Origin: an uncultured Rhizobiaceae group bacterium
Lineage (GTDB): Bacteria; Pseudomonadota; Alphaproteobacteria; Rhizobiales; Rhizobiaceae
Assembly: GCA_937930635.1 (NCBI GenBank)
Contig: CALHCF010000003.1
Span: forward strand, 124,001 to 188,000
Direction of reading: 5' to 3'
DNA: 64,000 nucleotides
Shown piece after piece: positions 43,894 through 53,352 of this stretch. Position 1 is the first letter of the stretch. The number at the start of each line of letters is the position of its first letter. A program made the translations under genes and the position numbers. The notes beneath the pieces were generated by a model. The model had not been told where the DNA came from. It worked only from the letters and a program-made list of their open reading frames with translations, and ran no database searches.

Positions 43894-45006
43894 TTACTTC
43901 TTCAGCGAGTCAGCATAGGCCTTGCCAAGAGCGGCGTTAGAGGCCTGCGCACCAGCCCAGAATGGTACAGCGACAGCTGCAAATTCTTTCTGGCTGTCAT
44001 AGACAGTCTTGAAGAATGCGTTTTCACTGGCATTTTTCTCAAGCAGTGCCTTCGCAGCGTTCATGTAAGCTGGGAAATAATCAGCTGGCGTATCATGAAG
44101 GATAACACCATCTTCTTCCACGAGCTTTTTCAAAGCTTTACCGTTTTCATAGATACGGTAAGACATTGCTTTTGAAAGCGAAGCGTTAGCAGCAACTTCC
44201 AGAGCTTTCTTCTGGTGGTCGGTCATGCCGTTATACACATCGCCATTGATGTACATGTCAGCGTTCACGACAACCTGGTGAAGACCCTGCAGGTAGTAGT
44301 GCTTAAGCACTTTCTGGAAACCGAACACGGAGTCAGGTTTCGGGCAGCACCATTCAGCAGCATCAATTGTGCCTTTTTCAAGCGCTGGCAGAATGTCACC
44401 ACCACCCATAGCGACCGATGCAACACCGATGTCGTTATAGGCCTGGCCAGGAATTCCTGGAGGTGTGCGGAACTTGTACTTTCTGAAGTCAGCCATGGAC
44501 TTGATCGGCTCTTTGAACCAACCGAGAGCTTCAGGGCCCACCGGCTGCAACATGAAGCCTTTGACGTTCACGCCCATTTCTGTCCAAAGCTGATCGTACA
44601 GCTCTTTGCCGCCAGCAAACTGGAACCATGACAGGAACGCAAGGTTGTCCATGCCGATACCACCACCAGCTGGTGGCGAACCGAACAGAGCGGCGGCAGG
44701 ATGTTTACCGGACCAGTAGTGAGTCCAGGCGAACCCGCCTTCAACCAGACCTTTATCGACAGCATCAAGCACTTCTTTTGCGCCAACAACGGCACCAGCA
44801 GGCAGCACTTCAATTTTCACTGGATCGTCAGCTGTCAGAGCCAGAACGTCAGCAGCAAAGTTTTTCAGCATGACGACTTCATCAGCTTTTGCTGAAATAA
44901 CCGACTGAATGCGGATATTAACCTCAGCAGCCATAGCTGCAGAAGTTACAGATACGGCCACGGCCGTAGCGGCAAGAGTTTTGCCGAATTTTGAAAGAAC
45001 AGACAT
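43894..45006 (-). CDS. TRAP transporter substrate-binding protein (DctP family)
   Basis: This is a periplasmic binding protein of 370 residues. The ATG at 45006, with GGAGGAAAA upstream, opens a Sec signal peptide (MSVLSKFGKTLAATAVAVS, cut near AMAAE). The body matches the FcbT1/TakP-like group: YKFRTPPGIPGQAYNDIG, LEKGTIDAAEWCCP (about 225-238) and LKHYYLQGLHQ. The Glu-Trp in DAAEW corresponds to ligand or sodium contacts in TakP. It heads the operon with the fused DctQM and is followed by a 13-bp stem-loop. Confidence 0.9.
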   Translation of the reverse strand: MSVLSKFGKTLAATAVAVSVTSAAMAAEVNIRIQSVISAKADEVVMLKNFAADVLALTADDPVKIEVLPAGAVVGAKEVLDAVDKGLVEGGFAWTHYWSGKHPAAALFGSPPAGGGIGMDNLAFLSWFQFAGGKELYDQLWTEMGVNVKGFMLQPVGPEALGWFKEPIKSMADFRKYKFRTPPGIPGQAYNDIGVASVAMGGGDILPALEKGTIDAAEWCCPKPDSVFGFQKVLKHYYLQGLHQVVVNADMYINGDVYNGMTDHQKKALEVAANASLSKAMSYRIYENGKALKKLVEEDGVILHDTPADYFPAYMNAAKALLEKNASENAFFKTVYDSQKEFAAVAVPFWAGAQASNAALGKAYADSLKK

Positions 45007-45104
45007 GGTTTTCCTCCCTGGTGTCTCTTTCGCGCCTTCGACGAATGTGATGCCATCATGGACCCCGCCGAAGGCTCGGGATGATGCAGATTCATCACAA
45101 TTAT

Positions 45105-45148
45105 TTTGGCGGATCATCCGCCAAACCCACCGGTCAAAAAATGACCGG
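45105..45148 (-). terminator. Tandem hairpins after the TerC gene
   Basis: Two perfect stems follow the TerC stop: CCGGTCA/TGACCGG (45130-45148, A5 loop) and TTTGGCGGA/TCCGCCAAA (45105-45125, 3-nt loop). On the minus strand the second is followed by AATAATTG, not a clean T-run, so it is a moderate terminator candidate separating TerC from the TRAP operon. Confidence 0.5.
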
Positions 45149-45159
45149 AATTCTTATCT

Positions 45160-45810
45160 TCAACCCCCTGCGCCACTTATCCGGGCCAAGAAATCCCACA
45201 AAATGGGATCGGTTACTCCTCGGTAGAACATTTCCCCCGCGACATATATCAGAACCAGCAATCCAGCCCACGAAATCCAAGGATAGCGCGTCAGCACCCT
45301 CATAATCAGCGTAGCGGCAAACGCCATCAATACAATAGCAAGCCCCAGGCCAAAGATGAGTTTATTGGTATCACCATCAGCAATAACAGCCACAGCCAGT
45401 ACATTGTCGATCGACATCGAAACATCAGCGATGGTGATTGTCCACAGAGCCTGACCGATAGTACGTCGCGGTTTTCCCGTATAGCCCTGTTTCGGGTCTT
45501 CTGCCGCTTCAAGAGCAAGTTCGGCCTCATGATCTATACCCGAACGAATTTCGCGATAAAGCCCCCAGCAAACCCAAAACAGCAACAGAGCTCCAACAAG
45601 AAGAAGCCCCGGAATACCAAGCAGCTTTGTGGCCACAACAGCAAAGACAATACGCAAGACAGCGGCGACCACCATACCAAATATGATAGCTTTCCTGCGC
45701 AATTCGGGGGCCAGCCCGGCGGCGGCCATGCCGATTATGAGTGCGTTGTCACCAGACAGAACAATGTCGGCAAGAATGATCGCGCCAAGATCGAATATCG
45801 TATCCCACAT
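45160..45810 (-). CDS. TerC-family integral membrane protein
   Basis: This is a 216-residue inner-membrane protein with about seven helices. TerC marks are IVLSGDNALIIGMA (about 17-30), with the buried Asp-Asn pair, and the second copy DVSMSIDNVLAVAVIA (about 125-140). Members (YkoY, Alx, MeeF types) export manganese or metallate exoenzymes, or confer tellurite resistance; the short 216-residue form is nearest the YjbE/YkoY type. It overlaps the GMC oxidoreductase stop by one base and is therefore probably co-expressed with it, which is an odd pairing. Confidence 0.87.
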   Translation of the reverse strand: MWDTIFDLGAIILADIVLSGDNALIIGMAAAGLAPELRRKAIIFGMVVAAVLRIVFAVVATKLLGIPGLLLVGALLLFWVCWGLYREIRSGIDHEAELALEAAEDPKQGYTGKPRRTIGQALWTITIADVSMSIDNVLAVAVIADGDTNKLIFGLGLAIVLMAFAATLIMRVLTRYPWISWAGLLVLIYVAGEMFYRGVTDPILWDFLARISGAGG

Positions 45811-47405
45811 CAGGCAGCATCCTCTAATATCAGGTCGGAAGCCCTCTCACCAATCATCATGGCCGGCGCATTCGTGTTTCCAGAAACAATCATCGGCATG
45901 ATCGAAGCGTCCACCACCCGCAGGCCGGACACGCCGTGAACCCGCAACCGTTCGTCCACAACCGCCATATCGTCACTGCCCATTTTGCAGGTGCCTGTGG
46001 GATGATAGATCGTGGTGGCGGTGTTGCGCGCCCAGTCAAGAATGGCTTCGTCATCGTCCATCCCCGCGTCAGGGCCGGGCGCATATTCTTCAACGATTTC
46101 CGATTTGGCAGGTTCAAAACCAGCAATACGCCGCGCGATCTTGATACCATCAACAATGGTCTGACAATCGAGGGGCGTTGAAAGATAGTTCGGGTGGATA
46201 ACCGGGTGGTCTTCCACTCTCGACGACTGCAGTTCAAGATGACCGGCACTTTCCGGCCTCATCTGCAAAACCGATGCGGTGAAAGCATCGAAGGGATGCG
46301 TGGCTGTACCCACTTTATCAGTTGAGAATGGTTGAAGGTGAAACTGGATGTCCGGCGTCAGCAATTCATCACGGGTCTTGAGATATCCGGTTCCAAGACT
46401 TGCGGCCATGGTCATGGGGCCGGTACGTTTCAGTGCATATTCGACCGCAATCATCGCCTGCTTCCACAGGGAATTTGTTTCGGTGTTGATGGTTGAGGAA
46501 CGACATTTGAAAACCGGACGGGCTTGCAGGTGATCCTGAAGGTTCTGCCCAACGCCCTTGAGATCGTTTGAAACCGAAACTCCATTGTCGGAAAGATTTT
46601 TTCCAGGCCCAATCCCGGAGAGCATCAGGATCTGCGGGGATCCGATTGCCCCTGCAGAGAGTATAACCTCTGCCCGCGCATTCACCACGGTTTCACCACC
46701 ACCGCCCAAGGCCACGACACCCGTTGCCCGGCCTTCCGCAAACAAAACACGCTTGGTAACCAGGCCGGTCAGGATGGTAAGGTTGGAGCGGGCTTTCGCT
46801 GGCTTCAAATAAGCAACAGCCGAAGAACACCGACGACCGCCGCGGGCCGTAAGCTGGAAATATCCCATCCCCTCCTGAGTTTCACCATTATAGTCGTCAT
46901 TGCGGGGATAGCCCGCGGTCTGCGCCGCTTCCAGATAAGCATCAATGCTCTTTCGGCTCAGCCGCGTCTTTGACACAGACAGCGGACCACTCCCCCCCCG
47001 GAGATTGCTGCCGCCATCTTCCCAGGTCTCAGCCCGTTTGAAACAGGGAAGAACATCATCCCAGCCCCAGCCCACATTGCCGAGCTGGCGCCATTGTTCA
47101 TAGTCTTCCTTCTGGCCTCGCACATAAAGCAAACCGTTGATGGAAGAAGAACCACCCAAAACCCGCCCACGCGGCCAGTTAATTGACCGACCATTCAGCC
47201 CTGGGTCCGGCTGGGTCTTGTAGGCCCAATCCATTTTTGGATTACCCATGGTTTTGAAATAACCAACCGGAATATGGATCCATGGCGAGGTATCGCGCCC
47301 CCCGGCCTCGATCAATGCAACCGAATAGCGGCCATCAGCAGACAGCCGATTAGCCAACGCGCAGCCTGCCGAGCCAGCACCCACAATTACAAAGTCGAAT
47401 TCCAA
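45810..47405 (-). CDS. GMC-family FAD-dependent oxidoreductase (choline/alcohol dehydrogenase-like)
   Basis: This is a flavoprotein of 531 residues that oxidises an alcohol. The FAD-binding motif DFVIVGAGSAGCALANRLS (about 4-22), GRVLGGSSSINGLLYVRG (about 79-96), SAGAIGSPQILMLSGIGP (about 255-272) and the C-terminal active-site segment YHPTGTCKMG (His near 464), then NTNAPAMMIGERASD, are the GMC set. It resembles choline and aliphatic alcohol dehydrogenases, but betaine genes are not near. It is divergent from an IclR regulator across a large palindrome and is probably its target. Confidence 0.9.
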   Translation of the reverse strand: MEFDFVIVGAGSAGCALANRLSADGRYSVALIEAGGRDTSPWIHIPVGYFKTMGNPKMDWAYKTQPDPGLNGRSINWPRGRVLGGSSSINGLLYVRGQKEDYEQWRQLGNVGWGWDDVLPCFKRAETWEDGGSNLRGGSGPLSVSKTRLSRKSIDAYLEAAQTAGYPRNDDYNGETQEGMGYFQLTARGGRRCSSAVAYLKPAKARSNLTILTGLVTKRVLFAEGRATGVVALGGGGETVVNARAEVILSAGAIGSPQILMLSGIGPGKNLSDNGVSVSNDLKGVGQNLQDHLQARPVFKCRSSTINTETNSLWKQAMIAVEYALKRTGPMTMAASLGTGYLKTRDELLTPDIQFHLQPFSTDKVGTATHPFDAFTASVLQMRPESAGHLELQSSRVEDHPVIHPNYLSTPLDCQTIVDGIKIARRIAGFEPAKSEIVEEYAPGPDAGMDDDEAILDWARNTATTIYHPTGTCKMGSDDMAVVDERLRVHGVSGLRVVDASIMPMIVSGNTNAPAMMIGERASDLILEDAA

Positions 47406-47477
47406 AAATGGAAACTCCCCACTACCACTCGACGCATGGTTTTTTCATGCAGCAGGCCGGATTTCATCCTCGCCTGG

Positions 47478-47540
47478 CCAAAAGTCTCATTTTTTGCATT
47501 TTTCAACTTGACTAGATAGTGCAAAAAATGAGACTTTTGG
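47478..47540. promoter_or_regulatory. 21-bp perfect inverted repeat between GMC oxidoreductase and IclR genes
   Basis: The left arm (47478-47498, starting CCAAAAGTCTC) and right arm (47520-47540, ending GAGACTTTTGG) are perfect complements over 21 bases with a 21-base spacer, centres 42 bases apart. A third partial copy TGCAAAAAATG occurs at 47589-47599. The layout suggests two regulator sites four helical turns apart, most likely for the adjacent IclR protein. Confidence 0.7.
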
Positions 47541-47634
47541 TCCCGATATTTATAGAAACACGTTGTGAACGTCGTTGCAATCACCAAGTGCAAAAAATGT
47601 CCACAATTCCAAATCCGATGTAAGGACATGACTA

Positions 47635-48405
47635 ATGGGCGTGGAGAGCGATCAGGGCGCACGCATCGCGACCAACCTGCGCACATTGCTGATACTGGAA
47701 GAAGTTGCAGGTGCAGGCGAGCCCCTAACGCCAACCGAGATTAATCGTGCCATCGGTTTGCCCAAGCAATCCATCCATCGCCTTTGCCAAACCATGATCA
47801 GTGAGGGCTTCCTTGTTCGTGATGAAACAGGAAAAAAGCTGCTGCCCGCACCCCGTGCAATGACAATGGCAAAAGGGTTATTGAACTCCAGGCATCACAA
47901 GCTGGCCCGCCACCAGGTGTTGATTTCCCTTTCGCGTGCCACAGGCGAGACAGTCAACTTCGCCATGCCCGAAATCGACGGAATGGCTTACGTTGATCGC
48001 GTGGAAACGGATTGGCATTTCCGCATAGAATTGCCGGTCGGGTCGCGGGTTCCCTTCCACTGTACAGCCAGTGGCAAATGCTATCTCGCCAGCCTGCCGT
48101 CACGCACCCTCGAACAGGTTCTGAAAACCCTTGCTCTGGACCGCAGCACACCGAACACCATTTGCGGGCAAGATGAATTGCGCGAAGAACTCGGGAAAAT
48201 CAGGCAGAACGGCTACGCAATCGACAGTGAAGAACTTTTCGAAGGCATGGTCGCCCTTGGTGTTCCGGTTCATGATAACCAGGGCAATTTTCTGGCAACC
48301 GTGTCCTTTCATGGCCCCACACAAAGGTTGAACCTCGAAACGCTTGTCCAACACCTTGACCTCATGCGTGACGGCGCACGCCAGCTTTCAGAAATTTCAA
48401 GCTGA
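47635..48405 (+). CDS. IclR-family transcriptional regulator
   Basis: This is a 256-residue regulator. The winged-helix part is LLILEEVAGAGEPLTPTEINRAIGLPKQSIHRLCQTM (about 17-53), and the effector domain has TGETVNFAMPEIDGMAYVDRVETDW and the VPFHCTASGKCYLA motif (about 139-152). IclR proteins respond to small carboxylic or aromatic acids. It is divergent from the GMC oxidoreductase-TerC genes and separated by the 21-bp palindrome, so it likely controls them and itself. It converges on the opp operon end with ten bases between. Confidence 0.9.
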   Translation: MGVESDQGARIATNLRTLLILEEVAGAGEPLTPTEINRAIGLPKQSIHRLCQTMISEGFLVRDETGKKLLPAPRAMTMAKGLLNSRHHKLARHQVLISLSRATGETVNFAMPEIDGMAYVDRVETDWHFRIELPVGSRVPFHCTASGKCYLASLPSRTLEQVLKTLALDRSTPNTICGQDELREELGKIRQNGYAIDSEELFEGMVALGVPVHDNQGNFLATVSFHGPTQRLNLETLVQHLDLMRDGARQLSEISS

Positions 48406-48415
48406 TCAGATCAGT

Positions 48416-49372
48416 TCATCGCCCGCGAATACGCGGGTCCAGAGCATCGCGCAAACCATCACCGATATAGTTGACGCTCAAGACCGTTAGCGAAATGGCG
48501 AGACCGGGCCACAGAACGCGGGTCGGCGTTAGCTGGATGAAATCCTTGCCGTCAAACAACAACCGACCCCACGTGGGATAGTCGGACGGAAACCCCAGCC
48601 CCAGAAACGACAACGCGCTTTCAGTGATGATGGCACTGGCGATCCCCAGTGTTGCGGATACCATTATGGGTGACATCACATTGGGAAAGATATGACGCAA
48701 CACGATCTTCCAGGATCGGGTTCCGATCGACCGGGCCGCCAGAACAAATTCCCGTTCTTTCAACGCCAGAACGTCACCACGAACAATCCTTGCAGTCTGC
48801 ATCCAGCTGGTGATTCCGATAATGAAAACAATCAGAATGAACACTCCGGTCTCAGGCCCGAATTGCTTGCGCAGGGGATCGCGAAACAGAAGGATAATGA
48901 CAAGCAGCAAGGGCAGGATCGGCAGCGCAAGAAAGAGATCTGTCAACCGCATCAAAGGCCCGTCGAGCGGTTTAAAAAACCCTGCCAATACGCCCACTAT
49001 GGCACCCAGAACCAGAGAAAGCGCCATGGCCACCACGCCGACCAGCAATGAAACGCGGCCACCCGCAATGACCTGAGCCAGCATATCGCGCCCCAGATTG
49101 TCGGTGCCGAAGGGGTGAGCGAAGGACATTCCCTGATTCTTGTTACGAATGTCGAGGAATTGTGGATCGATGGTGTGAAAATAGGAACCGAACACCACCA
49201 CCAATATGATGCCCACAAAGACAAAGGTTCCAACCATGGCACCTTTGTGGGTGCGGAACTGACGCCACACATCGCCCCAATGGGAACGGTGAGGATGCAA
49301 GGCATCCGCAAATGCGTCGGCTGGCTGCGCAGAGCCGCTGTTCATGCCAGCCGTTTTCCCCATATCAGTCAT
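48416..49372 (-). CDS. Peptide-type ABC transporter permease (OppC/DppC)
   Basis: This is the second permease of the opp-type importer, 318 residues, six helices with an N-terminal extension. The ATG at 49372 overlaps the OppB-like stop by eight bases. HPFGTDNLGRDMLAQVIAGGRVSLLVG (about 84-110) is the OppC mark, and the EAA loop VLAARSIGTRSWKIVLRHIFPNVMSPI (about 212-238) contacts the ATPase. It is the last gene of the oppDFABC operon. Confidence 0.9.
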   Translation of the reverse strand: MTDMGKTAGMNSGSAQPADAFADALHPHRSHWGDVWRQFRTHKGAMVGTFVFVGIILVVVFGSYFHTIDPQFLDIRNKNQGMSFAHPFGTDNLGRDMLAQVIAGGRVSLLVGVVAMALSLVLGAIVGVLAGFFKPLDGPLMRLTDLFLALPILPLLLVIILLFRDPLRKQFGPETGVFILIVFIIGITSWMQTARIVRGDVLALKEREFVLAARSIGTRSWKIVLRHIFPNVMSPIMVSATLGIASAIITESALSFLGLGFPSDYPTWGRLLFDGKDFIQLTPTRVLWPGLAISLTVLSVNYIGDGLRDALDPRIRGR

Positions 49373-50393
49373 AGCGAATCCTTGGGTCAAGCATGCCATA
49401 GAGCAGGTCGGCGATCAGATTGAACAACACAATGAGCACGGCAAACAGAAACGTAAGGGTCTGTACCAGTGGATAGTCCGCGCTCTGAATGCCGTTGATG
49501 AGCAAGGCTCCCAATCCATTCACACGGAAGATCTGTTCAGTAATGATGGCGCCGCCGAAAATCTGCGGAATGCTCAGCGCAATCACTGTAATGACAGGGA
49601 TCAGAGAATTGCGCAGAACATGCACCAGCAGAACAATCTTCTCCGCCACACCTTTTGCCCGCGCGGTCCGAACATAGTCCTGGCTCAGATTGTCCAGCAT
49701 CGAAGCACGCATGAATCGCGAAAGCTGCGATGCGTTGAACAGCGCCAGCACCATCACAGGCATGATCATCTGCTTCACCTGCAACCAGAAACTGGGCCAG
49801 TCATTGACCACCAGCGTTGTATCGTAGACGGACGGGAACCAGCCCAACTGTACAGAGAAAATTACAATCATCAGCACGCCGGTAAAGAACGTAGGCACTG
49901 AAAAGCCAATCATCGAAATGAACGTGCCGACCTGATCAAAGATCGAATATTGTTTATAGGCTGAGACAATACCAATCGGGATCGCAATCAATATGCCCAC
50001 AACATAGGACATGCCGACCACCCAGAGGGTTTGAGGTGTTCTCTCGATAATCAGATCAACCACAGGAGACCGCGTGGACCAGGAAGTCACACGCAACCGC
50101 GTCTCGGAACTGGCAAACCAGTCGGCACACCAGGTCCCATCGCAGGTTTTTTCGAGAAGATTGAGCGGCTCATTTATCAGGAATTGCTGAAGCCACAGAC
50201 CGTAACGCACGATAAATGGTTGATTAAAGCCCAGGGCTTCGCGGATCTGTTCTCGCACTTCCGGTGGAATTGTAAGTGGCAACTGCCCTGTGGGATCGCC
50301 AGGCGCGAGATCAAGAATGCCAAAAACAATGAAGGAGATAACCAGCAGGGTCGGGATCGCAAATAGCAACCGTCGAATAGCGTATGAACCCAT
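49365..50393 (-). CDS. Peptide-type ABC transporter permease (OppB/DppB)
   Basis: This is the first permease, 342 residues. The N-terminus YAIRRLLFAIPTLLVISFIVFGILDLAPGDP is the OppB signature. A longer than usual periplasmic stretch (about 80-115) contains a Cys pair (CDGTWCADW). The EAA loop is DYVRTARAKGVAEKIVLLVHVLRNSLIP (about 235-262). It follows the binding-protein gene after a stem-loop and overlaps the OppC-like gene by eight bases. Confidence 0.9.
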   Translation of the reverse strand: MGSYAIRRLLFAIPTLLVISFIVFGILDLAPGDPTGQLPLTIPPEVREQIREALGFNQPFIVRYGLWLQQFLINEPLNLLEKTCDGTWCADWFASSETRLRVTSWSTRSPVVDLIIERTPQTLWVVGMSYVVGILIAIPIGIVSAYKQYSIFDQVGTFISMIGFSVPTFFTGVLMIVIFSVQLGWFPSVYDTTLVVNDWPSFWLQVKQMIMPVMVLALFNASQLSRFMRASMLDNLSQDYVRTARAKGVAEKIVLLVHVLRNSLIPVITVIALSIPQIFGGAIITEQIFRVNGLGALLINGIQSADYPLVQTLTFLFAVLIVLFNLIADLLYGMLDPRIRYD

Positions 50394-50436
50394 AGCCCCG
50401 TGATCCTGCTGGATATCTTCTACAATGAACTGAGAG

Positions 50437-50475
50437 TGACATCCCGGACCATTATCTTTGCGGGCCGGGATGTCA
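50437..50475 (-). other. Intercistronic stem-loop after the opp binding-protein gene
   Basis: TGACATCCCGG (50437-50447) and CCGGGATGTCA (50465-50475) form a perfect 11-bp stem with a 17-nt loop, 23 bases after the binding-protein stop and 43 bases before the OppB-like start. No T-run follows. It is likely an mRNA stability or partial-termination element. Confidence 0.65.
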
Positions 50476-50498
50476 TCTGGTTTGGTTTAGAAGTGGTC

Positions 50499-52214
50499 TT
50501 ACTTCTTACGTTTCCACTCAGCAGCGTTCCAAAGTTCCGAGTCCCACTCGTTCATTTTCACGCCTTCAAGAGTGTTGGCGTGTGCTGAAACACCACCGCG
50601 GTGGATCAAAGGAACGATCGAGCCGGACTGCACCAGCATATCGTTCATTTTCTTTGCCAGCTCAGCGCGTTTTTCCAACGCAGCTGTCTTGGACATTTCA
50701 GCCACCAGAGCGTCATACGCAGGATCGCAGAAACGCTGGATGTTAGAGCCCTGCCAGCCGTTCTTCGACGAAGGGATATCCGAGCACAGCCAGTTGGCCA
50801 TGTATTTTTCCGGGTCCGTTCCATCGAAATTGTTGGTGTACATTTCGATGTCCGCATAGAACTTCTGGAAAGTATCCGGGCTGGATGGATCGCCGCCAAA
50901 GAACACGGATGCATCCAGATTGCGCAGCTCGGTTTCAACACCGATTGCCTGCCACATCTGTTTCACCAGTGCCTGCGTACCCTGACGAACGCCGTTGGTT
51001 GAAGTCTGGTAAAGGACTGAAAGGCGCACACCGTCTTTTTCACGGACACCGTCTCCACCTTTAACCCAGCCTGCGTCGTCAAGAAGCTTGTTGGCGAGTT
51101 CTACATTTTGCGTCTTGCATTCATCATTGGCTTCAGAAGCGTAGATTGCAGGTGCAGGCAATACGTTACAGGTGGCCTGACCAGCAGATCCATAACCGGC
51201 TTCCACCAGAATACCGCGGTCGATTGCCAGGGACAGCGCTTTGACAACGTTCTTGTCAGTTAAGAACGGATGCTTGCCGCCTTCCAGCGTCGCGCGCTTG
51301 TCACCAAGAGCCGGATCAGGGTTTGTCTGGTTGATCATCATACGTTCAACAGATGTACCGTATGCCGAGACCACTTTACCCTTCCCAGCCGCAGCCATTT
51401 TGGAGAGAATTTCCGGCTCGACCTGCAGGTTCCAGGCATAATCAAACTCGCCTGTTTCCAGAACGGAACGCGCCGAAGAAGCAGCGTCGCCTCCGCCTTT
51501 AAACAGCACCGTCGCAAACGCAGGCTGGTCCGGTACGCGGTAATTGTCGTTAGCCTTGTACTGGATCACGTCGTTTGGTTTGAATTCCGTGACCACAAAT
51601 GGGCCGGTTCCAACCGGACCGAAATTCTGGTCAGTACATTCAGGGGCTTTTGCTCCCAGACAATCCTTGAACTGAGCTTCCTGAATGATTGGCGACTGAG
51701 CACCAACAAACGGTCCGTAAGGAAATGGCTTCGCCTTTGAGAACGAGATTTTCAAAGTCCGGTCATCGACTGCTTCCATGTTTTCAACATCAGCAAAGTT
51801 GGAAACCTGGGCACAACCACCTGCAGGATCAGTACAATACTTCCATGTGAACACAGCATCCGAAGCTTTGAAAGCTGATCCATCCGACCATTTCAGGCCC
51901 TCAGAAAATTTCCACGTAATGGATTTCAGATCCTCAGAAACGCCGCCATTGGCCACTGTTGGAATTTCGTCAACCAAAGCCGGGACCATCTCACCGGTTT
52001 CGTTGTATTTGGCGAGCGGCTCAATAATCAGAGATGCCGATTCAACATCTTTGGTACCACCAGAAAGATAAGGGTTCAGCGTTGAAGGTGCCTGCCAGTA
52101 AATAATGTTGAGTTGTCCATCTCCGCCACGTTTGGCGTGACCATCGGCAAAAGCGCTGGACGCAACCAGGGCGGTTGCGGCCGTGGCCATAAGTAGAGCT
52201 TTCAGGTGTTTCAT
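50499..52214 (-). CDS. Peptide-type ABC transporter binding protein (family 5)
   Basis: This is a periplasmic binding protein of 571 residues. A Sec signal peptide (MKHLKALLMATAATALVASS, cut near AFADG) is followed by an SBP_bac_5 domain: LNPYLSGGTKDVESASLIIEPLAKYNETG, ITWKFSEGLKWSDGSAFKASDAVFTWKY (about 104-131), NFGPVGTGPFVVTEF and VKALSLAIDRGILVEAGYG. Family members bind oligopeptides but also nickel, sugars and opine-like or guanidino compounds. The divergent agmatinase hints at a nitrogen-rich ligand. A 142-base gap before it may hold its own promoter. Confidence 0.9.
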   Translation of the reverse strand: MKHLKALLMATAATALVASSAFADGHAKRGGDGQLNIIYWQAPSTLNPYLSGGTKDVESASLIIEPLAKYNETGEMVPALVDEIPTVANGGVSEDLKSITWKFSEGLKWSDGSAFKASDAVFTWKYCTDPAGGCAQVSNFADVENMEAVDDRTLKISFSKAKPFPYGPFVGAQSPIIQEAQFKDCLGAKAPECTDQNFGPVGTGPFVVTEFKPNDVIQYKANDNYRVPDQPAFATVLFKGGGDAASSARSVLETGEFDYAWNLQVEPEILSKMAAAGKGKVVSAYGTSVERMMINQTNPDPALGDKRATLEGGKHPFLTDKNVVKALSLAIDRGILVEAGYGSAGQATCNVLPAPAIYASEANDECKTQNVELANKLLDDAGWVKGGDGVREKDGVRLSVLYQTSTNGVRQGTQALVKQMWQAIGVETELRNLDASVFFGGDPSSPDTFQKFYADIEMYTNNFDGTDPEKYMANWLCSDIPSSKNGWQGSNIQRFCDPAYDALVAEMSKTAALEKRAELAKKMNDMLVQSGSIVPLIHRGGVSAHANTLEGVKMNEWDSELWNAAEWKRKK

Positions 52215-52356
52215 ATCAGTCTCCCTTTACTTCAAGCCGTAAAACGGCACTTTGACTATTTTTGCAGACAGGTTTGCCGCAAAAGTATTTCAGCCAGAAC
52301 TGGCTTCTTATTATCCCGGCTCTCCCAGGTTTCATCGCATCCGTTGTCCATCCCCT

Positions 52357-53352
52357 CTATTGCGCAAAGTGACAGGCAACGAATTGATCTGGTTGAAGTT
52401 CACGCCATTCTGGCGGCTCCGTAAAGCATTTTTTCTGTGCAATCGGGCATCGGGTGCAAAAAACGCACCCTTCCGGCGGATTTGAAGGGCTTGGAACGTC
52501 TCCAGTCAAAATAACCCGTTCACGTTTGGCCTCCGTCGCAGGGTCCGGTACGGGAACCGCGGACAGAAGCGCCTGCGTATAAGGGTGCTTTGGTTGACTG
52601 AAAAGGTCTTCCATTGAAGCGAGTTCCATGATTTTGCCCAGATACATGACAGCCACCCGGTCAGCGATATGCTGGACCATGGAAAGATCGTGACTGATAA
52701 ACAGATAGGTCAGCCCCCGCTGATCCTGCAGGTCTTCCAACAGGTTGACCACCTGCGCCTGAATTGACACATCCAGGGCAGCGATCGGCTCATCACAAAC
52801 AATGAAATCAGGATCAAGAGCCAATGCCCGGGCAATGCCTATGCGCTGCCTTTGTCCACCTGAGAACTCATGCGGATAACGATTCACAAAATTGGGGTTC
52901 ATTCCTACCGCCTCAAGCAGCTCCTGAACCCGTTCTTTGCGCTGAGCCTCCCTCATGCTGGTGTGTTCCATCAACGGCTCGGCAATGATGGCACCAACAG
53001 TCATACGCGGATTGAGACATGCCTGAGGATCCTGAAAAATCATCTGCATGCGAGGCCGCATCTGTCTCATTTCACTATTGGACAAATGCGCTATGTCGCG
53101 ATCTTCAAAATGCACATCACCGGATGTTGGATCGTAGAGACGCAACACAGCGCGGCCCGTCGTGGACTTTCCGCAACCAGATTCCCCAACCAGACCCAGT
53201 GTTTCTCCGCGCCGAATTTCAAAACTGACCCCATCCACGGCCTTGACGTCACCGATCTTGCGCCGAAACACTCCTTTGTAGATTGGAAAGTGAATTTTCA
53301 AATCGGAGACCCGAAGCAAAGCATCTTCGGGTGTGACAGCCTCGACACTCAT
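52357..53352 (-). CDS. Peptide-type ABC transporter ATPase (OppF/DppF)
   Basis: This is the second ATPase, 331 residues. Walker [12 protein letters not shown] (about 55-65), signature [15 protein letters not shown] (about 163-177), Walker [15 protein letters not shown] and switch [15 protein letters not shown] are complete. The C-terminal oligo_HPY region carries the [14 protein letters not shown] cluster seen in OppF proteins, which in relatives binds [4Fe-4S] or stabilises the tail. Its ATG overlaps the OppD-like stop by four bases. It probably acts as a heterodimer with that protein. Confidence 0.92.
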   Translation of the reverse strand: MSVEAVTPEDALLRVSDLKIHFPIYKGVFRRKIGDVKAVDGVSFEIRRGETLGLVGESGCGKSTTGRAVLRLYDPTSGDVHFEDRDIAHLSNSEMRQMRPRMQMIFQDPQACLNPRMTVGAIIAEPLMEHTSMREAQRKERVQELLEAVGMNPNFVNRYPHEFSGGQRQRIGIARALALDPDFIVCDEPIAALDVSIQAQVVNLLEDLQDQRGLTYLFISHDLSMVQHIADRVAVMYLGKIMELASMEDLFSQPKHPYTQALLSAVPVPDPATEAKRERVILTGDVPSPSNPPEGCVFCTRCPIAQKKCFTEPPEWRELQPDQFVACHFAQ

